This document shows, in pieces, positions 31,193-40,009 of a stretch of DNA of 45,849 bases. The stretch comes from Pseudomonas monteilii NBRC 103158 = DSM 14164 (lineage in GTDB: Bacteria > Pseudomonadota > Gammaproteobacteria > Pseudomonadales > Pseudomonadaceae). The stretch lies in the NCBI RefSeq assembly GCF_000730605.1, contig NZ_BBIS01000061.1:1-45849 (forward strand). The letters are read 5' to 3'. Within the stretch, counting starts at the first letter, position 1; each line of letters starts with the position of its first letter. The notes below the pieces were generated by a model. The model did not search any database. It was not told the origin of the DNA and saw only the letters and a list, made by a program, of their open reading frames with translations. A program made the position numbers and the translations under genes.

Positions 31193-32839
31193 ATGCAGTC
31201 CGCCTACACCGTCCTGATCCTGCTGACGCTGGTCAGCCTGTCGAAGCTGGTTGGCCGCATGGTGCCGCTGCCCTTGCCGTTGGTGCAGATTGCCGCCGGT
31301 GCCTTGCTGGCCTGGCCGACATTGGGCTTGCATGTGGCCCTGGACCCCGAATTGTTCCTGTTCCTGTTCTTGCCGCCGCTGCTGTTCGCCGACGGCTGGC
31401 GCATCCCCAAGCGTGAGTTGTGGCGAATCCGTGGGCCGGTGGTGGCATTGGCCGTAGGGTTGGTGCTGTTCACCGTGGTCGGAGCCGGTTACTTCATTCA
31501 CTGGTTGTTGCCGAGCATCCCGCTGCCGGTGGCCTTTGCCCTGGCGGCGGTACTGTCACCCACCGATGCTGTGGCAGTGTCGGCCATCACCCAGGACCGC
31601 CTGCCCACTCCGCTGATGCACATGTTGCAAGGCGAGGCGCTGATGAACGATGCGTCTGGCCTGGTGACCTTCAAGTTTGCCCTGGTGGCGGCAATCACCG
31701 GGGTGTTTTCGCTGGCTGATGCGAGCTTCACCTTTGTTCTGGTGGCGTTGGGCGGCCTGGCGGTGGGTGTCGCCTTGAGCTGGCTGATCGGCCGCCTGCG
31801 TGCATGGATGATCGCCCGCGGCTGGGATGACCCGGCCACCCACGTCGTGTTCATGTTGCTGCTGCCGTTCGCCGCCTATGTATTGGCAGAGCGCCTGGGT
31901 GTATCGGGCATCCTTTCGGCTGTGGCGGCCGGCATGATGCAAAGCTGGCTCGACCTGTTGCCACGGCAGACCAGCACGCGGCTGCTCAACCGCAGTGTGT
32001 GGTCACTGCTGGAGTTTGCTTTCAATGGGCTGATCTTCCTGCTGCTGGGCCTGCAATTGCCGGACATCATCAAGGCCGTGGTCAGCCACGAACCCACTGT
32101 TTGGCCAACCCTAGCCTACCGTTGCCTGGATGTAGTGGCGATCTTTGCTGCGCTGATCTTGCTGCGGTTTATCTGGGTACAGAGCATCTGGCGGTCGATC
32201 GGCGTGGTCCGCCGCTGGCGCGGCAAGCCCGCGCTGGTGCTGATGCCCACGGCGCGCTCCTGCTGGTTGCTGACGCTGGGTGGCGTTCGCGGTGCCGTTA
32301 CCTTGGCCGGTGTGATGTCTATTCCGTTGTTGATTGGGGCAGGCAAGGCTTTCCCGGAACGTGATTTGCTGATCTTCATTGCCGCAGGGGTGATCCTTTT
32401 GTCGCTGATAAGCGCCTGTATCGCGCTGCCGTTCTTGTTGCGCGGGGTAACCAAAAGCGCGGACGAGCGCTTGCACCAAGAGGTGCAGGAGGCCTGGCGG
32501 CGTACGGCCGAGGCGGCGATCCACGCCCTGGAGGCTGAGGAGGTCATTGACAGCAATGCCCCGCAGGACGCCGCGCAGGCGACCCTGGCGACCGAGCTGA
32601 AGGCGCGGTTGATGGCGGAATACCGGGATGAGCTGGACAGCTATAACGACAGTGCCGAGGCCAAGGCACTGGCCGAACAGATGGACTTGCTGGAGCGGCG
32701 TTTGCGCTTGCGTGCGCTGCGGGCGCAGCGGCTGGAGCTGTATAACCTGCATCGCCAGCACGAGGTAGGGGATGAAGTGGTGCGGCAGGTGCTGGGGGAG
32801 CTGGATATGAGCGAGGCGAACCTGGGGCCGGTCAAGTAG
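31193..32839 (+). CDS. CPA1-family Na+/H+ antiporter
   Basis: The 548-residue membrane protein exchanges protons for Na+ (or K+) across the inner membrane. About a dozen hydrophobic helices fill residues 1-430. The ion site is visible as SPTDAVAVSAI near residue 120 and EALMNDASGLVTFKFALVAA near 148, where ND is the paired motif of NhaP/NHE-type exchangers. The C-terminal ~110 residues are cytosolic, charged and helical, with many Glu and Arg residues, and are probably regulatory. The ATG at 31193 follows AAGGAAG; the frame is open upstream to 31139 without a good start. Confidence 0.92.
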   Translation: MQSAYTVLILLTLVSLSKLVGRMVPLPLPLVQIAAGALLAWPTLGLHVALDPELFLFLFLPPLLFADGWRIPKRELWRIRGPVVALAVGLVLFTVVGAGYFIHWLLPSIPLPVAFALAAVLSPTDAVAVSAITQDRLPTPLMHMLQGEALMNDASGLVTFKFALVAAITGVFSLADASFTFVLVALGGLAVGVALSWLIGRLRAWMIARGWDDPATHVVFMLLLPFAAYVLAERLGVSGILSAVAAGMMQSWLDLLPRQTSTRLLNRSVWSLLEFAFNGLIFLLLGLQLPDIIKAVVSHEPTVWPTLAYRCLDVVAIFAALILLRFIWVQSIWRSIGVVRRWRGKPALVLMPTARSCWLLTLGGVRGAVTLAGVMSIPLLIGAGKAFPERDLLIFIAAGVILLSLISACIALPFLLRGVTKSADERLHQEVQEAWRRTAEAAIHALEAEEVIDSNAPQDAAQATLATELKARLMAEYRDELDSYNDSAEAKALAEQMDLLERRLRLRALRAQRLELYNLHRQHEVGDEVVRQVLGELDMSEANLGPVK

Positions 32840-32851
32840 GCCCTATCAAGG

Positions 32852-32939
32852 CCATTCGCGGGCACGCCCGCTCCCACAGGTCATGCGCTGCAGTTGAAAT
32901 CAGTGCAGCATCTGTGGGAGCGGGCATGCCCGCGAATGG
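32852..32939. repeat. Inverted pair of Pseudomonas REP elements
   Basis: A 30-base REP (32852-32881: CGCGGGCACGCCCGCTCCCA core) is repeated in inverted order at 32910-32939 with 2 mismatches, separated by 28 bases. Each unit has its own small palindrome. The pair sits between convergent genes and can form a long stem, acting as a bidirectional terminator or mRNA stabiliser. Confidence 0.9.
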
Positions 32940-32944
32940 GGCTG

Positions 32945-34141
32945 TCAGCGATTCTGCAGGAAAGCGCGAATCCGTTCCGCCGCCTCGATGCATTCAGCCA
33001 GCGGTGCAACCAGCGCCATGCGCACGCGCCCGGCACCCGGATTCACGCTGTCTACTTCACGCGACAGGTACGACCCCGGCACCACCGTCACATGTTGGGC
33101 TTCGAACAGGTCACGGGTGAATTCGGCATCGTCACCCGGCACCTTGGCCCACAGGTAGAAGCTGCCGTCCGGGCGTTGCACGTCCAGCACCGGCTGCAGA
33201 ATGTCCAGCACGGCATCGTACTTGGCGCGGTACTGGTCGCGGTTCTCGCGCACATGCGCCTCGTCCTGCCAGGCGGCAATGCTGGCCAGCTGGGTTTGCA
33301 CCGGCATGGCGCAACCGTGGTAGGTGCGGTACAGCAGGAACGGCTTGATGATCTCGGCGTCGCCCGCCACGAAGCCCGAACGCAGGCCCGGCAGGTTGGA
33401 ACGCTTGGACAGGCTGTGGAACACCACGCAACGTTTGAAATCATTGCGGCCCAGTTCGGCGCAGGCTGTCAGCAGGCCTGGAGGCGGCGCGTCTTCGTCG
33501 AAGTACAGCTCGCTGTAGCATTCGTCGGCAGCGATCACGAAGTCGTGCTCGTCAGCCAGGGCGATCAGCTTCTTCAGGGTATCCATCGGCACCAGCGCGC
33601 CAGTGGGGTTGCCTGGCGAGCACAGGAACAGGATCTGGCAACGTTGCCACACTTCGGCCGGCACCGCGTCGAAGTCGGGGTTGAAACCATTGCTTTCCAG
33701 GCACGGCAGGTAGTGCGGGGTGGCCCCGGCCAACAGCGCTGCGCCTTCGTAGATCTGGTAGAACGGGTTGGGGCTGACCACCAAGCCATCATCGGCGCGG
33801 TTGACCACAGCCTGGGTGAAGGCGAACAGCGCTTCGCGGGTACCGTTGACCGGCAGGATGTGGCGGTCGGCGTCCAGCCAGCCGGCGGGCACGCCAAAGC
33901 GCCGTTCGCACCATTGGCCAATCGCCTGACGCAGGGCCGGCAGGCCGATGGTGCTGGGGTATACCGCCAGCTTGTCAAGGTTGTCGGCCATGGCCTGGGC
34001 GACGAACGCCGGCGATTCGTGCTTCGGCTCACCGATCGACAGGGCGATGGCGCGTTTGTCCGCCGCAGGCTTCACGCTGCCCAGCAGGGCGCGGAGCTTT
34101 TCGAAGGGGTAGGGCTGAAGCTGGGTCAAGGCATGGTTCAT
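32945..34141 (-). CDS. dapC: Succinyldiaminopimelate transaminase
   Basis: DapC moves an amino group from glutamate to N-succinyl-2-amino-6-ketopimelate in lysine synthesis. The 398-residue fold-type I PLP enzyme has YPSTIGLPALRQAIGQW near residue 61, NGTREALFAFTQ near 99, SPNPFYQIYEG near 121, LCSPGNPTGA near 171, the PLP lysine in HSLSKRSNLPGLRSGF near 238, and RVRMALVA near 374. The product length, the GlnD-Map neighbours and the pseudomonad order support DapC over ArgD or other aspartate aminotransferases. It begins 30 bases after the glnD stop. Confidence 0.93.
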   Translation of the reverse strand: MNHALTQLQPYPFEKLRALLGSVKPAADKRAIALSIGEPKHESPAFVAQAMADNLDKLAVYPSTIGLPALRQAIGQWCERRFGVPAGWLDADRHILPVNGTREALFAFTQAVVNRADDGLVVSPNPFYQIYEGAALLAGATPHYLPCLESNGFNPDFDAVPAEVWQRCQILFLCSPGNPTGALVPMDTLKKLIALADEHDFVIAADECYSELYFDEDAPPPGLLTACAELGRNDFKRCVVFHSLSKRSNLPGLRSGFVAGDAEIIKPFLLYRTYHGCAMPVQTQLASIAAWQDEAHVRENRDQYRAKYDAVLDILQPVLDVQRPDGSFYLWAKVPGDDAEFTRDLFEAQHVTVVPGSYLSREVDSVNPGAGRVRMALVAPLAECIEAAERIRAFLQNR

Positions 34142-34171
34142 CGGCGCAAAGTCTCGTCAATCGTCTAATCG

Positions 34172-36871
34172 TTAAAAGGTCACGCGGGTCGGGCTGGCGT
34201 CGCCTTGGCCGGCCTGCAGTTGCTGCACGATGGCTTCCTGCAGGCGGCTGCACAGCTGCGGGTCGGACAGCGGCTGGTTGTCGGCATCGGTGATGAAGAA
34301 CACGTCTTCCACCCGTTCGCCGAGGGTGGCGATCTTGGCGTTTTGCAGCGACAGGTCGAACTCCAGGAAGATCCGCCCAAGCCGGGCCAGCAGCCCCGGG
34401 CGATCGGGCGCAGTGATTTCGAGGATGGTCACCGGGCGCTGGGCATCGTTGAGGATGGTCACCTGTGGCGGGAAGTCGAAGTGCTTGAGCTGGCGCGGTA
34501 CCCGGCGCTGGATGATGGTCGGGTAGTCCTCGGGGTTGCGCAGCGCTTCGGTCAGGCCGTCGCGAATCTGTTTGACCCGCTGCGGGTTGTCGCCGATCGA
34601 GCCGCCGTCGTTATCCAGCACGATGTAGGTGTCGAGGGTGAACTGGCTGCTCGACGTGATGATCCGCGCGTCATGAATGTTCAGGTTCAGCTGCGACATG
34701 GCGGCCACCGTCACGGCGAAGAAATCGTGCTGGTCGGGGGCATAGATGAAGATCTGCGTGCCGCCTTCGAATTCGCGCTGGGTGGTTTCCTTGATCAGCA
34801 CCAGCGGCCCGCCATCGGCGGGTTGCTGCAGAATCGCGTCACTGTGCCAGGCCACGTCGGCGGCGTTGTGCTTGAGGAAGTAGTCATCGCCCAGTTGCGA
34901 CCACAGTTGCTCGACGTCGTCCGGGTCGGTGCCTTCGCGCACCAGGATGTCCAGCGCTGCGGATTGTGTCTGGCGAATTTGCTCTTCGCGGTCCAGCGGG
35001 TTTTCCAGGCCCCGGCGCAGGGCACGCTTGGTCTCGGTATACAGCTGACGCAGCAGACTGGCCCGCCAGGAGTTCCACAGGCTGGGGTTGGTGGCGTTGA
35101 TGTCGGCCACGGTCAGCACATAGAGGTAGTCCAGGCGTGTCTCATCACCCACGTGCAGGGCAAAGTCGTTGATCACCTGTGGGTCGGACAGGTCCTTGCG
35201 CTGGGCGGTGGTCGACATCACCAGGTGGTTCTGCACCAGCCAGACGATCAGGCGGCTGTCCCAGGCCGGCAACTGGTGGCGCTCGCAGAACTTCTTCGCA
35301 TCCACTGCGCCGAGGTCGGAGTGGTCGCCCTGGCGGCCTTTGCCGATGTCGTGGTACAGGCCAGCCAGGTAGATCAGCTCGGGTTTGGGCAGGCGGCCCA
35401 TGAGCTTGCTGGCCAGCGGGAATTTCTCGGACACCGGCGTATATTGCAGCTTGCGCAGGTGCTTGATGAGGTTGAGGGTGTGCGCATCGACCGTATAGAT
35501 ATGGAACAGGTCATGCTGCATCTGCCCGACAATCAGCCCGAACTCCGGCAGGTAGCGGCCAAGGATGCCGTAGCGGTTCATCCGCCGCAGGTTGCGGTGG
35601 ATGCCGATTTCGCACTTGAACAGCTCGATGAACAGGCTGGTGTTGCGGATGTCGGTGCGGAACGTGTCATCGATCAGGTGCCGGTGCTCGCGCAGCAGGC
35701 GCACGGTATCGGCACGCACGCCTTTGATTTCCGGGTGCTGGGCCATCAGCACGAAGATTTCCAGCATGGCGAACGGCGTGCGCTTGAACACGTTCGCGTT
35801 GGTGGCCTCGATATAGCCATCATGCAGGCGGAAACGCGCATTCAGCGGCTGGGTGGTGCCGCTGTCCTCGTCGGCGAGGATCACTTCCTCGAAATGCTGG
35901 ATGATCAGGTCGCACAGCTGGCTGATGCTCATCACCACCCGGTAGTACTGCTGCATGAACTGCTCGATTGCCCGCTTGGGGTTTTCGTCGCTGTATCCCA
36001 GCAGTGCGGCCAGGCTGCGCTGATGATCGAACAGCAGCCGGTCCTCGGCGCGCCCGGCCAGCATGTGCAGGGCGTAGCGCACCTTCCACAGAAAGTCCTG
36101 GGAGGAGGCCAGCAGCTCGTTCTCGCTTTCCAGCAAAAAGCCTTCGCCAGCCAGTGCATGCAGGTTCAGGGTGCCGTACTGGCGGCGCGCCACCCACAGT
36201 ACCGTCTGGATATCGCGCAGGCCGCCTGGTGAGCCCTTGACGTTGGGTTCGAGGTTGTACTCGGTGTCGTTGTACTTGTGGTGGCGGGCCTTGAGTTCGG
36301 CGCGCTTGGCCAGGAAAAATTCCTTGCTCGGCCACATGTGCGTGGTGCTGGTTACCTCCAGCATGCGTTGGCGCAGGGCCTCGGGGCCGGCAATGGTGCG
36401 GCTTTCCATCAGGTTGGTGATGACCGTCAGGTCGGCGCGGGCCTGCTCGGCACACTCGTCGACGGTGCGCACGCTCTGGCCCACTTCCAGGCCGATGTCC
36501 CACAGCAAGGTGAGAAAACGTTCGATGGCATCGCGGTACTGCTCGTGCTCGGCGGCGCCCAGCAAGATCAGCAGGTCGATGTCCGAATGCGGGTGCAGTT
36601 CACCGCGCCCGTAGCCGCCCACCGCAACCAGGGCGATGCCGCTGTGGTCGCCCCAGTCGAACTGGTTCCACGCCTGTTGCAGGATATTGTCCACGAGCCA
36701 GGCGCGGGCTTCGATCAGTGGGCGGATTTCGCCGCCCGCGCGAAAACGCTTGTCGAGCACCTCGCCGGCCAGGCGGATGGCTTTCTTGAAGGCGGCGATA
36801 GGGCTCGCCTTGAGGGCCAGTTCCGCCTGGAACTGACCGCGGTCGAACAGCTCGGGATCCACCTGGGGCAT
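34172..36871 (-). CDS. glnD: Bifunctional PII uridylyltransferase / uridylyl-removing enzyme
   Basis: GlnD senses glutamine and adds or removes UMP on PII proteins, setting nitrogen metabolism. The 899-residue product has the four expected parts: nucleotidyltransferase with VGGYGRGELHPHSDIDLLIL near residue 87, a helical link, the HD hydrolase domain with LYHDIGKGRQGDHSDLG near 460, and two C-terminal ACT domains (near 710 and 815) that bind glutamine. The start at 36871 gives MPQVDPEL; an open frame extends upstream through map in another frame. It is the middle gene of map-glnD-dapC. Confidence 0.96.
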   Translation of the reverse strand: MPQVDPELFDRGQFQAELALKASPIAAFKKAIRLAGEVLDKRFRAGGEIRPLIEARAWLVDNILQQAWNQFDWGDHSGIALVAVGGYGRGELHPHSDIDLLILLGAAEHEQYRDAIERFLTLLWDIGLEVGQSVRTVDECAEQARADLTVITNLMESRTIAGPEALRQRMLEVTSTTHMWPSKEFFLAKRAELKARHHKYNDTEYNLEPNVKGSPGGLRDIQTVLWVARRQYGTLNLHALAGEGFLLESENELLASSQDFLWKVRYALHMLAGRAEDRLLFDHQRSLAALLGYSDENPKRAIEQFMQQYYRVVMSISQLCDLIIQHFEEVILADEDSGTTQPLNARFRLHDGYIEATNANVFKRTPFAMLEIFVLMAQHPEIKGVRADTVRLLREHRHLIDDTFRTDIRNTSLFIELFKCEIGIHRNLRRMNRYGILGRYLPEFGLIVGQMQHDLFHIYTVDAHTLNLIKHLRKLQYTPVSEKFPLASKLMGRLPKPELIYLAGLYHDIGKGRQGDHSDLGAVDAKKFCERHQLPAWDSRLIVWLVQNHLVMSTTAQRKDLSDPQVINDFALHVGDETRLDYLYVLTVADINATNPSLWNSWRASLLRQLYTETKRALRRGLENPLDREEQIRQTQSAALDILVREGTDPDDVEQLWSQLGDDYFLKHNAADVAWHSDAILQQPADGGPLVLIKETTQREFEGGTQIFIYAPDQHDFFAVTVAAMSQLNLNIHDARIITSSSQFTLDTYIVLDNDGGSIGDNPQRVKQIRDGLTEALRNPEDYPTIIQRRVPRQLKHFDFPPQVTILNDAQRPVTILEITAPDRPGLLARLGRIFLEFDLSLQNAKIATLGERVEDVFFITDADNQPLSDPQLCSRLQEAIVQQLQAGQGDASPTRVTF

Positions 36872-36912
36872 CGCGTCACGTTCCTGTCGTGGGGTGGCCT
36901 GTCGGAGTACGG

Positions 36913-37695
36913 TCAGGCCGAGGTGCGCGGGATGGTGTCGTCCTTGCGCAGGGTGAAGATCTCGTAGCCGGTCGCGGTCACCACCAGTGTGTGTTCCCAT
37001 TGGGCCGAGAGCTTGCGGTCCTTGGTGATGGCGGTCCAGCCATCGCCCAGTACCTTGGTGTCGGCCTTGCCCTGGTTGATCATCGGCTCGATGGTGAAGG
37101 TCATGCCTTCTTTCAATTCCATACCGGTGCCCGCACGGCCGTAGTGCAGGATCTGCGGCTCTTCGTGGAACACCTTGCCGATGCCGTGGCCGCAAAACTC
37201 GCGCACCACCGAGAAGCCGTTCTTTTCCGCGTGCTTCTGGATCACTTCACCGATGTCGCCCAGGCGGCAGCCTGGCTTGACCAGCTCGATGGCCTTGTAC
37301 ATGCACTCCTGGGTCACCTTGGACAGGCGTTCGGCCCATACCGGTACGGTACCGACGTGGAACATGCGGCTGGTGTCGCCGTGGTAGCCGTCCTTGATCA
37401 CGGTGACGTCGATGTTGAGCGTGTCACCGTCCTTGAGCGGCTTGTCGTTGGGGATGCCATGACAGACCACATGGTTGATCGAGGTGCAGATCGACTTCGG
37501 GTAGCCCTTGTAGTTGAGCGGTGCCGGGATGGCCTGCTGGACGTTGACGATATAGTCGTGGCACAGGCGGTCGAGCGCTTCGGTGGTGACACCGGGCTTG
37601 ACGTGTTCTTCGATCATTTCCAGCACCTCGGCGGCCAGGCGGCCAGCGATGCGCATCTTTTCGATGTCTTCTGCGGTCTTGATGGTGACGGTCAT
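36913..37695 (-). CDS. map: Methionine aminopeptidase, type I
   Basis: Map removes the initiator methionine from nascent proteins. The 260-residue product has the pita-bread fold ligands in order: the early His in NHVVCHGIP, LNIDVTVIKDGYHGDTSRMF (two Asp), EFCGHGIGKVFHEEP (His), TFTIEPMIN (Glu) and QWEHTLVV (last Glu). It lacks an N-terminal SH3-binding zinc extension, so it is type Ia. The promoter region is shared with the divergent rpsB. It is followed after 41 bases by glnD. Confidence 0.97.
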   Translation of the reverse strand: MTVTIKTAEDIEKMRIAGRLAAEVLEMIEEHVKPGVTTEALDRLCHDYIVNVQQAIPAPLNYKGYPKSICTSINHVVCHGIPNDKPLKDGDTLNIDVTVIKDGYHGDTSRMFHVGTVPVWAERLSKVTQECMYKAIELVKPGCRLGDIGEVIQKHAEKNGFSVVREFCGHGIGKVFHEEPQILHYGRAGTGMELKEGMTFTIEPMINQGKADTKVLGDGWTAITKDRKLSAQWEHTLVVTATGYEIFTLRKDDTIPRTSA

Positions 37696-37870
37696 TACAG
37701 GCTCTCTACGGCGCCGTATACGGCGCGAACAAACGGGAAAGGCCGGATTCTAGCAGAGCAAGGCGCCGATCGGTCGGGATAAAGGCGGCCAGGCTGCTGT
37801 CTATAGCTGGCATTCTGGCGCGAAAGCGCAGGTGCTGCAAAAGCCGCTGACGGACGCAACAGTATCCGGG

Positions 37871-37899
37871 TTCCGTTCGGCCGCGGTGTGTGGTATAAA
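37871..37899 (+). promoter_or_regulatory. Probable rpsB promoter
   Basis: TATAAA at 37894-37899 is a good -10 box, with the weaker TTCCGT at 37871-37876 as -35 and a 17-base spacer. It would start transcription near 37907, followed by a GC-rich start region as is usual for stringently controlled ribosomal genes. Confidence 0.5.
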
Positions 37900-37954
37900 A
37901 TGCGCCGCTTTCGGGGACGACCCCGTCAGTACTTAAACCCACACACGTGTCGAC

Positions 37955-38023
37955 ACGATGACCTGGGTGCCCCGAGTTGCGAAATTCGCGGGTTGGTCAT
38001 TGGGATACGTGGAGGCCCAACCC
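37955..38023 (+). promoter_or_regulatory. Structured rpsB leader, possible S2 autoregulatory site
   Basis: GGGTTGG (37990-37996) can pair with CCAACCC (38017-38023) just before the AAGGA ribosome binding site. Alternatively ATGACC near 37958 can pair with GGTCAT near 37995, so the two helices compete. In E. coli S2 represses rpsB-tsf through a leader conserved in gamma-proteobacteria; this may be its counterpart, judged from position and pairing only. Confidence 0.45.
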
Positions 38024-38042
38024 GACTTATCAAGGAACTATC

Positions 38043-38780
38043 ATGTCCCAAGTCAACATGCGCGATATGCTGAAGGCCGGTGTGCACTTCGGCCACCAGA
38101 CCCGTTACTGGAACCCGAAAATGGGCAAGTACATTTTCGGCGCGCGCAACAAGATCCACATCGTCAACCTGGAAAAAACCCTGCCAATGTTCAACGACGC
38201 TCTGTCGTTCGTTGAGCGCCTGGCCCAGGGCAAGAACAAGATCCTGTTCGTCGGCACCAAGCGTTCCGCCGGCAAGATCGTCGCCGAGCAAGCTGCTCGT
38301 TGCGGTTCGCCATACGTTGACCACCGTTGGTTGGGCGGCATGCTGACCAACTACAAGACCATCCGCGCTTCGATCAAGCGTCTGCGCGACCTGGAAACTC
38401 AGGCCGAAGACGGCACTTTCGCCAAGCTGACCAAGAAAGAAGCCCTGATGCGCTCCCGCGACCTGGAAAAACTGGATCGCAGCCTGGGCGGCATCAAGGA
38501 TATGGGCGGTCTGCCAGACGCTCTGTTCGTTATCGACGTTGATCATGAGCGCATCGCGATCACCGAAGCCAACAAGCTGGGCATCCCGGTTATCGGCGTT
38601 GTCGATACCAACAGCAGCCCTGAAGGTGTTGACTACATCATCCCGGGTAACGATGACGCCATCCGCGCTATCGAGCTGTACATGACTTCGATGGCTGACG
38701 CAGTCATCCGCGGCCGCAACAACGTTGCCGGCGGCACCGAAGTTTACGCTGAAGAAGCGGCTGCACCTGCTGCTGAGTAA
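38043..38780 (+). CDS. rpsB: 30S ribosomal protein S2
   Basis: S2 binds late to the 30S subunit at the head-body junction. The 245-residue product has the family start [22 protein letters not shown], then [15 protein letters not shown] near residue 37, [16 protein letters not shown] near 73, [11 protein letters not shown] near 97, and [16 protein letters not shown] near 160. The C-terminal tail is Glu/Ala-rich. AAGGA precedes the ATG. It is followed by tsf after an intercistronic terminator-like hairpin. Confidence 0.98.
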
Positions 38781-38804
38781 TAGGCGCTAGCGTCTACTTG
38801 GCAC

Positions 38805-38833
38805 GCAAAAAGGGGGCTCTGCCCCCTTTTTGC
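38805..38833 (+). terminator. Intercistronic terminator/attenuator between rpsB and tsf
   Basis: A perfect 13-base stem (GCAAAAAGGGGGC with its complement) around TCT ends in a T run (38827-38831). By form it is an intrinsic terminator, and because tsf is in the same transcription unit in related bacteria it probably lets only part of the transcripts through. Confidence 0.8.
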
Positions 38834-38965
38834 CACCTTGAAATCCTGCTGTCAGCATCGGCCCCGCATCATGGGCTCGCTGAAATGAAAACAGCGGATT
38901 AGCAGAATTGAACGCCCGTGACGAACGGGTGGAATGGTTGAAAAACTTTCCAAGAGGATTTTGAA

Positions 38966-39829
38966 ATGGCAGCAATTACTGCAGCGCTGGTAAAAGAACT
39001 GCGCGAGCGTACCGGCGAAGGCATGATGGATTGCAAAAAGGCCCTGGAAAAGGCCGGCGGCGACATCGAGAAAGCCATTGACGACATGCGTGCCTCGGGC
39101 GCCATCAAGGCCGCCAAAAAGGCTGGCAACGTCGCTGCTGAAGGCGCTATCGCCGTCAAGACCGACGGTAAATCCGCCGTCCTGCTGGAAGTGAACTCGC
39201 AGACCGACTTCCTGGCCCTGCAAGACGACTTCAAGAACTTCGTAGCCGAAAGCCTCGAGCAAGCCTTCGCCGAGAAGCTGACCGACGCTGCTCCGCTGAT
39301 CGCTTCGCGTGAAGCGGCTCGTGAAGCCCTGGTTGCCAAGTGCGGCGAGAACGTCAACATCCGTCGCCTGGTGCGCGTTGAGGGTGACGTTGTCGGTGCC
39401 TACCTGCACGGCAACAAGATCGGCGCTGCCGTTGTCCTGAAAGGTGGTGACGTCGAGCTGGCCAAGAACATCGCCATGCACGTTGCAGCTTCGAACCCAG
39501 AGTTCCTGGATTCGTCGGAAATCTCCGCCGAGGCCATCGAGCGCGAGAAGGGTGTCTTCCTGCAGCTGAACGCCGACAAGATCGCCGGCAAGCCGGAAAA
39601 CATCGTTGAGAACATGATCAACGGCCGTATCACCAAGTTCAAAGCCGAAGCCTCGCTGAAAGAGCAAGCTTTCGTTATGAACCCGGAAGTCAAAGTTGGC
39701 GAACTGGCCAAGAAAGCCGGCGCTGAAATCGTTTCCTTCACCTACTTCAAAGTAGGCGAAGGCATCGAGAAGCCAGTCGACGACTTCGCTGCTGAAGTTG
39801 CCGCTCAGGTAGCTGCTGCCAAGCAGTAA
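38966..39829 (+). CDS. tsf: Elongation factor Ts
   Basis: EF-Ts exchanges GDP for GTP on EF-Tu. The 287-residue product has the N-terminal UBA-like domain VKELRERTGEGMMDCKKALEKAGGD (split: TGEGMMDCKKAL near residue 17), the core motif QTDFLALQDDFKNF near 80 with the Asp-Phe pair that opens the EF-Tu site, and the C-terminal segment KEQAFVMNPEVKVG. The ribosome binding site is GAGGA. The gap of 185 bases to rpsB holds the attenuator. A terminator follows. Confidence 0.98.
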   Translation: MAAITAALVKELRERTGEGMMDCKKALEKAGGDIEKAIDDMRASGAIKAAKKAGNVAAEGAIAVKTDGKSAVLLEVNSQTDFLALQDDFKNFVAESLEQAFAEKLTDAAPLIASREAAREALVAKCGENVNIRRLVRVEGDVVGAYLHGNKIGAAVVLKGGDVELAKNIAMHVAASNPEFLDSSEISAEAIEREKGVFLQLNADKIAGKPENIVENMINGRITKFKAEASLKEQAFVMNPEVKVGELAKKAGAEIVSFTYFKVGEGIEKPVDDFAAEVAAQVAAAKQ

Positions 39830-39850
39830 GACAGCCCCGTCTGTCGCCCA

Positions 39851-39884
39851 AAAGAGGCTGCCCGCTCACGCGCGCAGCCTCTTT
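39851..39884 (+). terminator. Terminator after tsf
   Basis: AAAGAGGCTGC (39851-39861) pairs perfectly with 39874-39884 around a 12-base loop, and the right arm ends in TTT. It separates rpsB-tsf from pyrH. Confidence 0.75.
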
Positions 39885-39921
39885 GTCAAAACGGCGAAGG
39901 GTTTATAAAACTCGCCGCCGC

Positions 39922-39940
39922 TGGCACCAAAACGGTGCCA
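39922..39940 (+). other. Small perfect hairpin in the pyrH upstream region
   Basis: TGGCACC-AAAAC-GGTGCCA is a perfect 7-base stem with a 5-base loop, 70 bases before pyrH. It may be part of the pyrH leader. TTTATAAAA just upstream (39902-39910) could be the -10 region. Confidence 0.35.
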
Positions 39941-40009
39941 CGCTACAGTTAGCAGGCTGCAAACAGCCCGCACGAATTTTCTAAAAGTACGCCGCAGGAG
40001 AGACTCGCA

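Larger units (their letters stand above)
37696..38042. other. Divergent promoter region of map and rpsB with the rpsB leader
   Basis: The 347 bases hold the promoters of both genes and a ~140-base rpsB leader. No separate coding gene is seen. The rpsB-side elements are listed on their own; for map no clear promoter boxes could be fixed. Confidence 0.5.

Noticed and set aside
34205..36232. 675-codon open frame antisense to glnD
   Set aside because: It mirrors the codon pattern of glnD, has no ribosome binding site and no recognisable domain. Long antisense frames are common at this GC content.
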